From the NCBI GenBank assembly GCA_002414385.1, contig DHZH01000003.1, positions 138,530-202,529 of the forward strand: a stretch of DNA of 64,000 bases, in the 5' to 3' direction. Positions within the stretch are counted from its first letter, which is position 1; each line of letters opens with the position of its first letter. The notes beneath the pieces are model-generated. The model was not told the origin of the DNA. It did not search any database and saw only the letters and a list, made by a program, of their open reading frames with translations. The stretch comes from Gammaproteobacteria bacterium UBA5109. Lineage in GTDB: Bacteria > Pseudomonadota > Gammaproteobacteria > Pseudomonadales > Pseudohongiellaceae. Both the position numbers and the translations under genes were made by a program. Below are positions 1 to 9,800 of this stretch, one piece after another.

Positions 1-266
1 CGGTTTTTCAGTTTGCTGTTAACGTCCAGATATTTCAGGTCAAGTGACCAGCGCTGGGATAACGGAACTTCCAGGCCAAATTGGTAGCCGAGCTCATGAT
101 TCTGCCCTTTATCGTCATTGAAATAATAATTAACAGCATCAGCGCTGACGATAACGCTGTTGTTGAACTCCTGTGCCATCCCGGCACTCGCAGAAAACAA
201 CATACTGCCTAGACCAAGAGGTATTAAAGTTTTCAGCGAAGAGCCAAAGACTTTCTGGGTTTTCAT
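1..266 (-). CDS. Outer-membrane beta-barrel protein, N-terminal part (gene runs off the left edge)
   Basis: Reading leftwards from an ATG at 266, the frame stays open to the window edge (about 88 residues). A good Shine-Dalgarno site (AAGGAT, 274-279) sits 7 nt upstream of the start. The product begins with a basic n-region, a hydrophobic stretch and a cleavage-like A-S-A-G-M-A-Q, i.e. a Sec signal peptide. The mature part has alternating residues ending in patterns such as LGYQFGLEVPLSQRWSLDLKY, typical of beta-strands of OmpA/OmpW-like small barrels. The C-terminus is outside the window, so the family cannot be fixed. An outer-membrane location is inferred from the signal peptide and strand pattern only. 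Confidence 0.6.
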   Translation of the reverse strand, partial: MKTQKVFGSSLKTLIPLGLGSMLFSASAGMAQEFNNSVIVSADAVNYYFNDDKGQNHELGYQFGLEVPLSQRWSLDLKYLDVNSKLKN

Positions 267-409
267 ATTTTTTATCCTTGAAAAAATAACAATGACAATA
301 GGGGGAAAGCGAGCGTATTAGACGCTTTTTGCAGAAAAACACAACAAATATAAATGCCATTAAAACAAGGGCTTGCGTTTTTTCAGGGAAGCAGAACAGG
401 AACTTGTTA

Positions 410-434
410 CGCTGCCGGAGTTTATCCGGCAGCG
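410..434. terminator. GC-rich hairpin downstream of mscS
   Basis: A perfect 9-bp inverted repeat (CGCTGCCGG / CCGGCAGCG) separated by 7 nt lies just after the mscS stop codon. It has no T-run on either side, so it may be an mRNA-stabilising or Rho-linked hairpin and not a true intrinsic terminator. Confidence 0.4.
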
Positions 435-461
435 CAGTAATGAAAATATTAAAAATACCGG

Positions 462-1340
462 CTAGGTAGACTGGCCGGCTTTTGCCTTTGGCGCCGCTTT
501 GGCTTTCGGCGCTCCAGTTGCCGGGCCTGGCTTGTCCATGTGATACATGTGCACATCCCGTTGCGGGAATGGAATGCTGATACCTGCCTGATCCAGTGAG
601 AGTTTGATGACTTCCAGCAGGTCAGCCCGTACTGCCCAGTAATCTTCAGATTTGACCCAGGGCCGGACGTTGATATTGATACTGCTGTCTGCCATTTCAG
701 CCATTGCCACAACCGGTTCCGGCTCTTTCAGAATTCTCGGATCAGCATCAATCAGTCCCAGGATAATGTCGCGGGCCTGTCCGATATTGTCGTCATAACT
801 GATACCAACCACCAGGTCGACGCGACGGGTACCCAGCGTATTCACATTGACGATCGTGTCATTGATGATGGAAGAGTTCGGGACAATGATGCGCTGATTA
901 TCCGGCGAATGCAGCAGGGTACAGAACAGCCCGATTTCATCGACGACACCGGCAGTTCCGGCAGCATTGATGAAGTCTCCGATCTTGAAAGGTTTAAAGA
1001 TAATTATCATCACACCGGCGGCAAAATTGCTCAGTGAATCCTTCAGCGCCAGACCAATGGCAAGACCGGCAGCACCGACGATAGCAAGCAGGGAAGTAAT
1101 GTTGATGCCAAGTTGATCAATGGCCGCCAGAGTGACCGCCACCAGCAGCAGGATATACACCAGTGTGCTGAGGAACTTGACCAGCATGCCATCCATGCCG
1201 GATTTGGTCATGGGTTTTTTCAGAAAGTCCGCAATCGCCCGGGCTATTTTCTTACCGATATAAAATATCGCCAGGGCAAGGACCAGACGCAGTCCCCAGG
1301 GAATGACATAATCATTGAGAATACTGACGCCTTCTTCCAT
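462..1340 (-). CDS. mscS: Small-conductance mechanosensitive channel MscS
   Basis: 292 residues, close to the E. coli MscS length of 286. Three N-terminal membrane segments are followed by the pore-lining helix pattern A-A-G-L-A-I-G-L-A-L-K-D-S-L-S-N-F-A-A-G, nearly matching the E. coli TM3. The cytoplasmic beta domain follows (PFKIGDFINAAGTAGVVDEI; IVPNSSIINDTIVN). The family forms heptameric inner-membrane channels that open under hypo-osmotic tension and release solutes. The start has a GGAG site 8 nt upstream. Oddity: an Ala/Lys/Pro-rich tail of about 25 residues (KAKAAPKAKAGQ) extends past the usual end. It stands alone on the minus strand downstream of the HDAC-like gene. Confidence 0.93.
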   Translation of the reverse strand: MEEGVSILNDYVIPWGLRLVLALAIFYIGKKIARAIADFLKKPMTKSGMDGMLVKFLSTLVYILLLVAVTLAAIDQLGINITSLLAIVGAAGLAIGLALKDSLSNFAAGVMIIIFKPFKIGDFINAAGTAGVVDEIGLFCTLLHSPDNQRIIVPNSSIINDTIVNVNTLGTRRVDLVVGISYDDNIGQARDIILGLIDADPRILKEPEPVVAMAEMADSSININVRPWVKSEDYWAVRADLLEVIKLSLDQAGISIPFPQRDVHMYHMDKPGPATGAPKAKAAPKAKAGQST

Positions 1341-1447
1341 TTACTGTCTCCGGGTTGAATGTAATTGAGCTGGATTGATTCTATAATTTCGCTGTTGTGA
1401 TTACTATGCATGCCTGCACAGTGCTGCCGGATTGTGTGAACTGTGTG

Positions 1448-2362
1448 TTACAGCAGTGCCGATTCGACGCCTTGTAAATAAGCCTTGACGCTTGCCTGCA
1501 ATGCAGCCGTGTTATAGCCGCCTTCCAGCACCGATAATAGCCGTGACTGGCTGTATTCTCTGGCCAGTCTGCCCAGCTCTTCTCCCAGCCAACGATAGGT
1601 ATTTTCATTCAGATTAAACATGGCCAGTGGATCTGCATGGTGGGCATCAAAGCCGGCAGACACCAGCAGCAATTCCGGTTTAAAGTCCTCTAACACTGGC
1701 AATATTTTACTGCTGAAAATATCCCGGTACGCTTCATCACCGGTTCCGGCAGGCAGCGGGATATTGAGGATATTGCCAGGTATGTTTTCCGATTCGAGTC
1801 CGCTGCCGGGATAAAAAGGGCTCTGATGGGTGGAGATATAGAACAGACCGTTTTGTCCTTTGGCAATATCCTGCGTGCCGTTGCCGTGGTGCACATCAAA
1901 ATCGACAATGACTATGTTCTTTAGCTGGTATTCCTGTTGCGCATAACAGGCAGCGATGGCGATGTGATTGAACAGACAGAAGCCCATGGCAGTATTACGT
2001 GTGGCATGGTGGCCGGGTGGCCGGGTAGCACAGAATACATGTTGTGAGGACTTTTGCATCAGGCGGTCTATGCCTGAACAGGCAGCACCACTGCCGCGAA
2101 ACGCAGCTTCCAGTGATGCTGGTGACATCAGGGTATCGGTATCTATCTGCGCCAGGCCCTGGGCAGGAGCCAATTGTTTGATCTCCTGCAGAAGAACAGG
2201 ACTGTGTGCCAGTAAAATCTGTGCTTCACTGGCAAGCGGCGCTGTTTCATAGGCAGGAAATAATTCAAGCAGAGTTTGCAGTCGCGCCGGACTTTCAGGG
2301 TGACCGCTACCCGGATCATGTTCCAGGCAAGCGGGATGTGAAAAAATCAGGGTTTCAGTCAT
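1448..2362 (-). CDS. Histone-deacetylase-family (HDAC-like) amidohydrolase
   Basis: 304 residues with the full set of arginase/deacetylase-fold motifs: RPPGHHA (tandem active-site His), FDVHHGNGTQ (Asp and His zinc ligands and general base) and SAGFDAHHADP (second zinc Asp). Bacterial members hydrolyse acetylated small molecules such as acetylpolyamines, or acetyl-lysine; the substrate is not readable here. No signal peptide, so cytoplasmic. Its ATG overlaps the last 8 bases of the upstream purN-like gene, so the two are probably translated from one mRNA. Confidence 0.88.
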   Translation of the reverse strand: MTETLIFSHPACLEHDPGSGHPESPARLQTLLELFPAYETAPLASEAQILLAHSPVLLQEIKQLAPAQGLAQIDTDTLMSPASLEAAFRGSGAACSGIDRLMQKSSQHVFCATRPPGHHATRNTAMGFCLFNHIAIAACYAQQEYQLKNIVIVDFDVHHGNGTQDIAKGQNGLFYISTHQSPFYPGSGLESENIPGNILNIPLPAGTGDEAYRDIFSSKILPVLEDFKPELLLVSAGFDAHHADPLAMFNLNENTYRWLGEELGRLAREYSQSRLLSVLEGGYNTAALQASVKAYLQGVESALL

Positions 2363-2936
2363 CCTGAAATAGTTCTGTCAGTGCAGATAAATACAATTCC
2401 GGTTCACAGGCCTGCACCCGTGAGCGTAATGTCTCCAGGGTATCATCCGGCATGACGGGGACGATATGCTGTTTGATAATCGGACCCTCGTCAATTCCGT
2501 CCGTCACATAATGCACTGTGGCGCCGGATTCTGTTTCACCGGCCTGCAACACTGCCCGGTGCACATGATCTCCGTACATGCCCTTGCCGCCATGGGCAGG
2601 CAATAAAGCCGGATGGATATTGAGAATTCTGTAGGGATACAGGCGCAGGGTTTCCGGGCCTATTTTTTTCATATAACCGGAGCAGACGACCAGATCACTG
2701 CCTGCTTCACTCAGTGCTGCAGCAATTGCCCGGTCGGCAGCAGATTCGCTGCCACGGCTCAGGGAGCTGATATGCATGCTGGCAATGGAATTATCCTGGC
2801 ACCAGTCAAGGATTGGTGCATCACGGTTATTACTGATCAGAATACCGGGTTCGGCATCCAGTCTGCCCGCACGTATGGCGGCAATAATGTGACGGGCTGA
2901 GGAACCACCATGCGAAGCAAGAAAACTGATTATCAT
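2355..2936 (-). CDS. purN: Phosphoribosylglycinamide formyltransferase-like protein (PurN family)
   Basis: 193 residues of the formyltransferase fold. The catalytic triad of GAR transformylase is conserved: N106, H108 in ILNIHPALLP and an Asp at 146 in SGATVHYVTDGIDEGP. The N-terminus carries the phosphate-binding loop ASHGGSS. In the family it transfers a formyl group from 10-formyl-tetrahydrofolate to GAR in purine synthesis. Many gammaproteobacteria have purM next to purN; here the partner is instead an HDAC-like amidohydrolase translated in overlap, and no purM lies nearby. The AHGGKGMYG loop is characteristic of the branch with that insertion. A related formyltransferase with another substrate remains possible. 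Confidence 0.8.
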   Translation of the reverse strand: MIISFLASHGGSSARHIIAAIRAGRLDAEPGILISNNRDAPILDWCQDNSIASMHISSLSRGSESAADRAIAAALSEAGSDLVVCSGYMKKIGPETLRLYPYRILNIHPALLPAHGGKGMYGDHVHRAVLQAGETESGATVHYVTDGIDEGPIIKQHIVPVMPDDTLETLRSRVQACEPELYLSALTELFQDD

Positions 2937-3057
2937 GCGAAAAAGTTCTTTAGCAAAAGCAAAATTTTAACGTAAATTAAACTGGATTACTCCGCTATCT
3001 ATAATCAGCGACTTCAAGTCATGTTAGAATGCGGAGCTTTTTAATCAAGGAAGTCAC

Positions 3058-3675
3058 ATGTCTGAACCAGTTACCTCGCTAGAAGACCGGGCAAGTTATG
3101 CCGTTGGGCGGCAATTAGGTGAAAACCTTGCCAGAGAGCCTTTTGCAGGAATGAAACCCGAAGCAGTGCTTGCCGGCATGGCAGATGCGCTGGCCGGCAG
3201 GCCCAGCCCTGTCAGTGCCGATAAACTGAACGAAGCGATTGACGACCTTAATCGCAGGACCCAGGAAAAACTTAACAGTACTGCGCAGGAAAATGCCGCG
3301 ACAGGTGAAGCCTTTCTGGCTGAAAATGCCAAACGCGATGAAGTACAGCTAAGCGAATCGGGCCTGCAGTATGAAGTGCTGAATGAAGGAGAAGGTGATT
3401 CTCCGGAACTATCATCGCGGGTTAAAGTACATTATCACGGTACCCTGATTGATGGTTCGGTGTTTGATTCTTCTATCGACAGAGGTCAGCCGATTGATTT
3501 TCCTGTCAGCGGTGTAATCCCTGGCTGGACCGAAGCATTGCAGTTAATGAGCCCGGGAGCCAAATACAAACTCTATATTCCGCACCAGCTTGCCTACGGC
3601 GAAGCCGGAGCCGGGGACGTCATTAAACCGAATACCACCCTGATTTTTGAAGTTGAACTACTGGAGATTCTGTAA
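3058..3675 (+). CDS. fklB: FKBP-type peptidyl-prolyl cis-trans isomerase (FklB-like)
   Basis: 205 residues, the same size as E. coli FklB (206). An alpha-helical FKBP_N dimerisation domain (about 1-100) is followed by an FKBP_C catalytic domain (about 105-205). The catalytic domain shows VKVHYHGTLIDGSVFDSS, GVIPGWTEAL and PHQLAYGEAGAG. No signal peptide, hence cytosolic, unlike FkpA. It accelerates proline isomerisation during folding. The ATG follows AAGGAAG by 6 nt. The DUF1015 gene begins 6 nt after its stop, so the two are probably co-transcribed. Confidence 0.92.
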   Translation: MSEPVTSLEDRASYAVGRQLGENLAREPFAGMKPEAVLAGMADALAGRPSPVSADKLNEAIDDLNRRTQEKLNSTAQENAATGEAFLAENAKRDEVQLSESGLQYEVLNEGEGDSPELSSRVKVHYHGTLIDGSVFDSSIDRGQPIDFPVSGVIPGWTEALQLMSPGAKYKLYIPHQLAYGEAGAGDVIKPNTTLIFEVELLEIL

Positions 3676-3681
3676 GACTTT

Positions 3682-4923
3682 ATGGCAACACTTAAACCAT
3701 TTCGGGGCCTGCGCCCCAGCCGGGAGCTGGCTGAAAAAGTCGCTGCTCCTCCCTATGATGTTCTCAGCAGCGATGAAGCGCGCCAGATGGCGCAGGGTAA
3801 TCCCGTCAGCTTCCTGCATGTGAATAAACCCGAGATTGATCTGGACCCTGCCATTGATGTGCATGATGACCGTGTCTACGCCAAAGGCAGGGAAAACCTT
3901 GAGGCTTTCAAACGCGACGGGGTATTGAGCCAGGATGAAAAGCCGCATTACTATGTGTATCGCCAGGTGATGGGCGAGCATGTACAGACCGGTCTGGTGG
4001 CAGTGGCTTCTGTTGAAGAATACGAGCAGAACCTGATCAAGAAGCACGAATTTACCCGTCCGGAAAAGGAAGATGACCGCGTCAAACATATGGATGTCGT
4101 CAATGCCCAGGTAGGTCCGGTCTTTCTGACCTTTGAAGCGGAAGCCTCCATTGATGCCATGCTGACAGAGATCACCGAACAGGAAGCCGAATATGACTTT
4201 ATCCTGAATGATGGTATCCGCCATGTATTGTGGCTGGTGGATGATGCAGAGAAAATCAGCGCGATTGAAAAGGCCTTTGACAGGATTCCCTGCCTGTATG
4301 TGGCAGACGGTCATCATCGTTCAGCGGCAGCGACACGCGTCAGGAATATGCGCCAGCAGGCCAACTCTGGGCATCAAGGTGACGAAGCCTATAATTTTTT
4401 TCTGGTGGTGGTATTCCCACATGACCAGATGCAGATACTTGACTACAACCGTGCCGTCACTGACCTGAATGGTCTCAGTGAAGAAGCCTTTCTGGAAGCG
4501 GTGGAAAGCAAATTCGAGATCAGCAAACAGGATGAGGCCTGCAAACCGCAAGCCCTGCATGAATTTGGCATGTACATGGACGGCCACTGGTATTCACTCA
4601 AAGTGCGCGACGGTCTTGTGGATGAAAATGATCCGGTAGCGCGACTCGATGTAGCAGTCCTGCAGGATAATATTCTCAAGCCTTTGCTGGGAATCGAAAA
4701 TCCCCGTGTTGATAAGCGCATTGATTTTATCGGCGGTATTCGCGGGATGGCCGAGCTTGAAAGACGTGTCGACAAAGGTGATTTCAAGGTCGCCTTTTCC
4801 TGCTATCCGACGTCCATTGAGCATCTGATGGCGATTGCCGATGCCGGCGAAGTCATGCCGCCGAAATCAACCTGGTTTGAACCCAAGCTGCGCAGTGGAC
4901 TGGTGATACATTCGCTCGAATAG
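3682..4923 (+). CDS. DUF1015 family protein
   Basis: 413 residues covering the whole DUF1015 family: N-terminal FRGLRP and AAPPYDVLSSDEAR, a central H-E-x-T-R-P-E-K-E-D-D-R segment and the signature CLYVADGHHRSAAA. The family is widespread in bacteria and archaea and has been linked to ParB/serine-kinase-like folds. I know of no assigned reaction for this branch. No membrane segment or signal peptide. It lies 6 nt after fklB and converges on metR with an 11-nt gap. Function should be treated as unknown. Confidence 0.85.
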   Translation: MATLKPFRGLRPSRELAEKVAAPPYDVLSSDEARQMAQGNPVSFLHVNKPEIDLDPAIDVHDDRVYAKGRENLEAFKRDGVLSQDEKPHYYVYRQVMGEHVQTGLVAVASVEEYEQNLIKKHEFTRPEKEDDRVKHMDVVNAQVGPVFLTFEAEASIDAMLTEITEQEAEYDFILNDGIRHVLWLVDDAEKISAIEKAFDRIPCLYVADGHHRSAAATRVRNMRQQANSGHQGDEAYNFFLVVVFPHDQMQILDYNRAVTDLNGLSEEAFLEAVESKFEISKQDEACKPQALHEFGMYMDGHWYSLKVRDGLVDENDPVARLDVAVLQDNILKPLLGIENPRVDKRIDFIGGIRGMAELERRVDKGDFKVAFSCYPTSIEHLMAIADAGEVMPPKSTWFEPKLRSGLVIHSLE

Positions 4924-4934
4924 CCCTGGCAAGC

Positions 4935-5855
4935 CTAATTACAGGGTCGAATGCCCGAGAGGGTAATCGGCGCCAGGGTCCTGACCAGTTCCAGGAAATT
5001 CTGCAGCCAGGGAGCTGAATCTTCCAGTGTGGCGGCATACAGCCGACACCACAGACCCTGTTTCCCCAGTGGCAATGTCCTGATATACCCCTGATCCGCC
5101 TGTGGCTGCACTGACCAGGTTGGCAACATGCTCAGTCCACGGCCACTGGCCGTCAGCTGGATTATTGCCAGGGTCAGTTCGGCTGTGCGACGGGCTCTGG
5201 GAGCGACACCCGCAGGCCGCAGGAAATGCCGGATACCATCGAGCATGTTGTCCTCAACCGGATAATGAATCAGGGTTTCTTCGGCGAAATCCTCTGGTTT
5301 GAGGAAGGCGCGGCCGGCAACAGGATGATTGGGAGAACAGCAGCCGACCATCTCAAAGTCAAACATCGGGTGGTAGATCACGCCTTCACGCTGATCGGGT
5401 TCGGTATGCACGGCCAGATCCGCCTCGTCAGTCAGCAGCAGGGCGACCGGATCCGGAGTCAGTCCGGAAACCAGGTCCTGTTCCACTTCTGGCCATTGAT
5501 CGCGGAATTTATCCATGGTGGGCATGAGCCAGTCGAAACAGCTGTGACATTCAATGGCAATACGCAGACGACCCACGGAACCGGCAGCAATTCTTGATAT
5601 ATCGCGTTCAGCCGATTCGATCTGCGGCAGGGTTTGCCGGGCCAGATTGAGCAGGCGTTCACCTGCCGGGGTGAAGCGGATCGGGTTGCTTTTGCGTTCA
5701 AACAGGCTGGTGGCGTAATACTCTTCCAGATGTTTGATCTGCTGGGAGAGTGCGGACTGTGTGACATGAATGTATTCCGCTGTCTTGGACAGGGTGCCGG
5801 TATCGGCCAGGGTTTTAAGCAGACGCAGATGACGAAATTCCAGTGGTGATCGCAT
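4935..5855 (-). CDS. metR: LysR-type regulator MetR
   Basis: 306 residues. The N-terminal winged helix-turn-helix (about 1-65) has the LysR pattern GTLSKTAEYIHVTQSALSQQ. The effector domain carries IAIECHSCFDWLMP, which I regard as the MetR signature. In enterics MetR, with homocysteine as co-regulator, activates metE, metF, metH and glyA. The gene is divergent from metF-metH across a 127-bp AT-rich gap, the expected arrangement for a local activator and autorepressor. Confidence 0.9.
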   Translation of the reverse strand: MRSPLEFRHLRLLKTLADTGTLSKTAEYIHVTQSALSQQIKHLEEYYATSLFERKSNPIRFTPAGERLLNLARQTLPQIESAERDISRIAAGSVGRLRIAIECHSCFDWLMPTMDKFRDQWPEVEQDLVSGLTPDPVALLLTDEADLAVHTEPDQREGVIYHPMFDFEMVGCCSPNHPVAGRAFLKPEDFAEETLIHYPVEDNMLDGIRHFLRPAGVAPRARRTAELTLAIIQLTASGRGLSMLPTWSVQPQADQGYIRTLPLGKQGLWCRLYAATLEDSAPWLQNFLELVRTLAPITLSGIRPCN

Positions 5856-5900
5856 TATTTTAGTTTTCTTACAGTTATGATTAGAAAAATTAATATTATT

Positions 5901-5929
5901 TATAAATTTATATAATTTGACCTTATAAT
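5901..5929 (+). promoter_or_regulatory. AT-rich metR/metF control region with palindrome and TATAAT boxes
   Basis: The 127-bp gap between metR and metF contains a perfect 12-bp palindrome (TATAAATTTATA, 5901-5912) and two exact TATAAT hexamers (5911-5916, 5924-5929) reading towards metF. Neither has a good -35 box at 17 nt, consistent with an activator-dependent promoter. The enteric MetR consensus TGAA-N5-TTCA is not present exactly, so assigning the palindrome as the MetR operator is a guess. Confidence 0.4.
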
Positions 5930-5982
5930 TAAATTTATGGATGATAGCAAGCGATTTTAACTTCAGGATGACTAATTATTTC

Positions 5983-6858
5983 ATGAGCTTTACTGATAAA
6001 AACGAGAAAGTATCTGTTTCATTTGAATTTTTTCCACCTGCTGATTTAAGCAAAGCGGATAATTTCTGGGACTCTGTCGAGAATCTGGCAAAACTGCAGC
6101 CGGATTTTATTTCCCTGACTTACGGGGCAGGGGGATCTACCCGTGAACGCAGCCTGGAAATTCTCAAACGTCTGGTAGCAGACACCAGCCTGACCCCGGT
6201 TGCCCACCTGACCTGTGTCGCAGTAAGTAAAGACGAGGCCAATGAAATGGCGCGCCAGTTTCATGAGATTGGCATCAGGCGGCTGGTAGTGCTGCGGGGT
6301 GACCCTCCCGAAGGCGATAATCTGTCGACGGTACATCCTGATGGTTATGCCAATGCGACCGAATTCATGCATGGCCTGAACAAAATTGCCGATTTTGACA
6401 TGAGCGTTGCCGCCTACCCGGAAATTCATCCTGAATCACCGAACATGGAGCATGAAATTGAAGTCCTCAAGCAGAAGGTTGATGCCGGTGCCAGGCGCTT
6501 TATTACACAGTTTTTCTTTGACTGCGATGTTTATCTGCGCTTTGTGGAAAAAGCCCGGGCAGCCGGTATCGATATTCCGATTATTCCGGGCATTCTGCCG
6601 ATCGTGAATTTTAATCGGGTTCGTGGCTTTGCCGAGAGTTGTGGTGCGTCAATTCCCCCCTGGCTGGAGAAATTATTTGAAGGTGTCGAACCTTCCTCGA
6701 CCATCAATAACATGCTGGCCGCATCGGTACTGATTGATCAGTGCAATACTTTATACGATGCCGGCGTACGCAATTTTCATTTCTATACGCTGAATAAATC
6801 AGAATTAACACGTGCTGTGTGTAAAACACTAGGCATACAAGAAAAGGATACAAAGTAG
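5983..6858 (+). CDS. metF: 5,10-methylenetetrahydrofolate reductase MetF
   Basis: About 291 residues from the chosen ATG at 5983; E. coli MetF has 296. The TIM-barrel flavoenzyme motifs are present: VSFEFFPP, FISLTYGAGGSTRERS, PVAHLTCVA, LVVLRGDPP, DMSVAAYPEIHPES, ITQFFFDCD and PIIPGILPI. It reduces methylene-THF to 5-methyl-THF with FAD and NAD(P)H, feeding methionine synthase. An in-frame ATG at 5941 would add 14 residues without homology. The start at 5983 is preferred because it matches the family, although its AGGA lies about 14 nt away. It ends 2 nt before metH. Confidence 0.93.
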   Translation: MSFTDKNEKVSVSFEFFPPADLSKADNFWDSVENLAKLQPDFISLTYGAGGSTRERSLEILKRLVADTSLTPVAHLTCVAVSKDEANEMARQFHEIGIRRLVVLRGDPPEGDNLSTVHPDGYANATEFMHGLNKIADFDMSVAAYPEIHPESPNMEHEIEVLKQKVDAGARRFITQFFFDCDVYLRFVEKARAAGIDIPIIPGILPIVNFNRVRGFAESCGASIPPWLEKLFEGVEPSSTINNMLAASVLIDQCNTLYDAGVRNFHFYTLNKSELTRAVCKTLGIQEKDTK

Positions 6859-6860
6859 TA

Positions 6861-9800
6861 ATGTCGCATCAGGAATTATTTACCGAAACTCTGCAACAAC
6901 GCATTCTGTTTCTCGATGGTGCCATGGGCACCATGATTCAGGGGCATAAATTTGAAGAAGCTGATTTTCGCGGTGAGCGCTTCAGGGATGTCGATAATGA
7001 ATTACGCGGCAATAACGATTTGCTGAGTATCACGGCCCCGGACACGATCAAGGATATTCATCGGCAATACCTGGAAGCCGGTGCGGATATTCTCAAAACC
7101 AATACATTCAATTCAACCGGGATTGCGCAGGCGGATTACAATCTCAGTGACCTGGCTTATGAGCTGAATGTTGCCGGTGCCCGACTGGCGCATGAAGCCA
7201 TCAATGAGTACCAGAAAGAAAATAATCGTCCCTGCTGGGTTGCCGGCGTGCTTGGGCCAACCAATCGTACTGCGTCAATTTCACCCAATGTCGAGGATCC
7301 GGGTTACCGGGCAGTTTCCTTTGACGAGCTGTTTGAAGATTACAGCAAAGCCATAAAAGGGCTTTATGACGGTGGTGCCGACATTATTCTGATCGAGACT
7401 GTTTTCGATACCCTGAATGCCAAGGCGGCCATTGCGGCGGTGAAAAATTTTGAAGCCGAGCATGAGATCAATCTGCCGCTGATGATTTCCGGCACCATTA
7501 CCGACCAGAGTGGTCGTACCCTGAGCGGGCAGGTGGTAGAAGCCTTTTATAATTCCGTGGCCCATGCCGGTGCTGTCAGCATCGGGCTTAACTGTGCGCT
7601 GGGTGCTGAACAGTTGCGCCAGTATGTCGATGATTTATCGCGGGTGGCGGAGATCAATGTCTCCTGTCACCCCAATGCCGGTTTGCCCAATGAGATGGGC
7701 GGTTATGATCAGAGTCCCGATCACATGGCCGGACTGATCAGTGAATTTGCCGAATCGGGGCTGGTCAATATTGTCGGTGGCTGTTGCGGCACGACGCCTG
7801 AACATATTGCCGCGATCCGAAAAAAAGTTGCAACAAAAGCGCCGCGTAAAATTCCTGAAGCCCAGCCGGTTTGCCGTCTGTCCGGCCTGGAACCGGTGAC
7901 GCTGACCCGGGAAAGCAATTTCGTCAATGTCGGTGAACGTACCAACGTGACCGGCTCCAAGCGTTTTGAAACCCTGATTGTCAGCGAGGATTACGATACG
8001 GCTATTTCCGTGGCCAGAGATCAGGTCGAAGGCGGCGCACAGATCATTGACGTCAACATGGATGAAGGCATGCTGGATTCCGCCGCGGCCATGAAAAAGT
8101 TTCTCAACCTGATTGCTGCTGAGCCGGATGTTGCCCGGGTGCCGGTTATGGTCGATTCCTCCAAATGGACAGTAATCGAAGAAGGCCTGAAATGTATTCA
8201 GGGCAAGGGCATCGTCAATTCAATCTCCCTCAAGGAAGGCGAAGCACAGTTTCTGCAACAGGCACGCCTGGTCAAACGTTACGGTGCTGCCGTCGTGGTC
8301 ATGGCTTTCGATGAACAGGGGCAGGCCGATACCTTTGAGCGTAAGACTGAAATCTGTGCGCGCGCCTACAAGCTGCTCACGGAAGAAGTCGGTATTCCGC
8401 CGCAGGATATTATTTTCGATCCGAACATTTTTGCCGTAGCGACCGGTATTGCCGAACATAATGGTTACGGTAAGGCTTTCATCGAGGCCACTGCCTGGAT
8501 CAAAAAGAATTTACCTTACGCCAAAGTCTCCGGCGGAGTCTCCAACCTGTCGTTCTCATTTCGTGGCAATAATGCCCTGCGTGAAGCCATGCATTCGGTA
8601 TTTCTGTATCACGCCATCAAGGCGGGCATGGATATGGCCATCGTCAATGCCGGGAAATTGCTGGTGTACGAGGACATTGATGAAAAACTGCGTGAAGCGA
8701 TTGAAGATGTGATTTTTAATCGTCGCGAAGATGCCGGTGAGCGTCTGCTGGAGATGGCGACTACCGTTGTCAGTGAAGAAAAGGATGAAAAAGCTGCCGA
8801 ACTCTGGCGTGAAGAAAGCGTGGAAAAACGCCTGGAATACTCCCTGGTGCACGGCATTGATAAATATGTTGTGGAGGACAGTCAGGAAGCCTATGAAAAG
8901 CTGGGAGAAGCCATCAAGGTCATTGAAGGACCGCTGATGGACGGCATGAATATTGTCGGCGACCTCTTTGGTTCCGGCAAAATGTTTTTGCCGCAGGTGG
9001 TGAAAAGTGCGCGGGTGATGAAGAAATCCGTGGCGCATCTGGAACCTTATATTCTAAACGCCAAAAAAGAAGCCCGGGAAAATGCGGGGACTATCGTGAT
9101 TGCGACCGCCAAGGGCGATGTACATGATATCGGGAAAAATATTGTTGGGGTGGTCCTGAGCTGCAACGGTTACCGCGTTGTTGACCTGGGAGTCATGGTC
9201 CCGAGTCAGAAAATCCTGCAGGCTGTGCGTGATGAAAAAGCCGACATCGTCGGTATTTCCGGACTGATTACCCCGAGTCTGGATGAAATGGTGCACGTGG
9301 CCGCCGAGCTGGAACGGGAAGGCTTCAGTCTGCCGCTGCTGATTGGTGGTGCAACAACCTCGCGAATTCATACGGCGGTAAAAATTGAAGAGAAATACAG
9401 TGGTCCGACCATTCATGTGCTGGATGCCTCACGTTCTGTAGGTGTGGCCGGGAAATTACTGGGTGATAAGAAGGACGCCTACCTGCAGGAAATCCGCGAA
9501 GAATACGAGGGCTTGAGAGAGCGCCGCGCGCGCAAGGAAAGTTCGCGCAATATGCTGACGCTGGAACAGGCCCGCAGTAATAAGCCGGAAATAGACTGGA
9601 ATGCCTACACACCCCCGCAGCCGGCATTTACCGGGCTCAAAGTCTTTGAAGATTATGATTTACAGACACTGATTGATCACTTCGACTGGTCACCGTTTTT
9701 CATGAGCTGGGAGCTGGCCGGCAAGTTTCCGAAAATTCTTGATGACGAAGTGGTTGGAGAGAGCGCCCGCAACCTTTATGAAGATGCCCAGGAAATGCTC

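Noticed and set aside
5856..5982. SAM, SAH or cobalamin riboswitch ahead of metF-metH
   Set aside because: The gap is short, AT-rich and lacks any conserved box or multi-stem structure; a divergent metR explains regulation.
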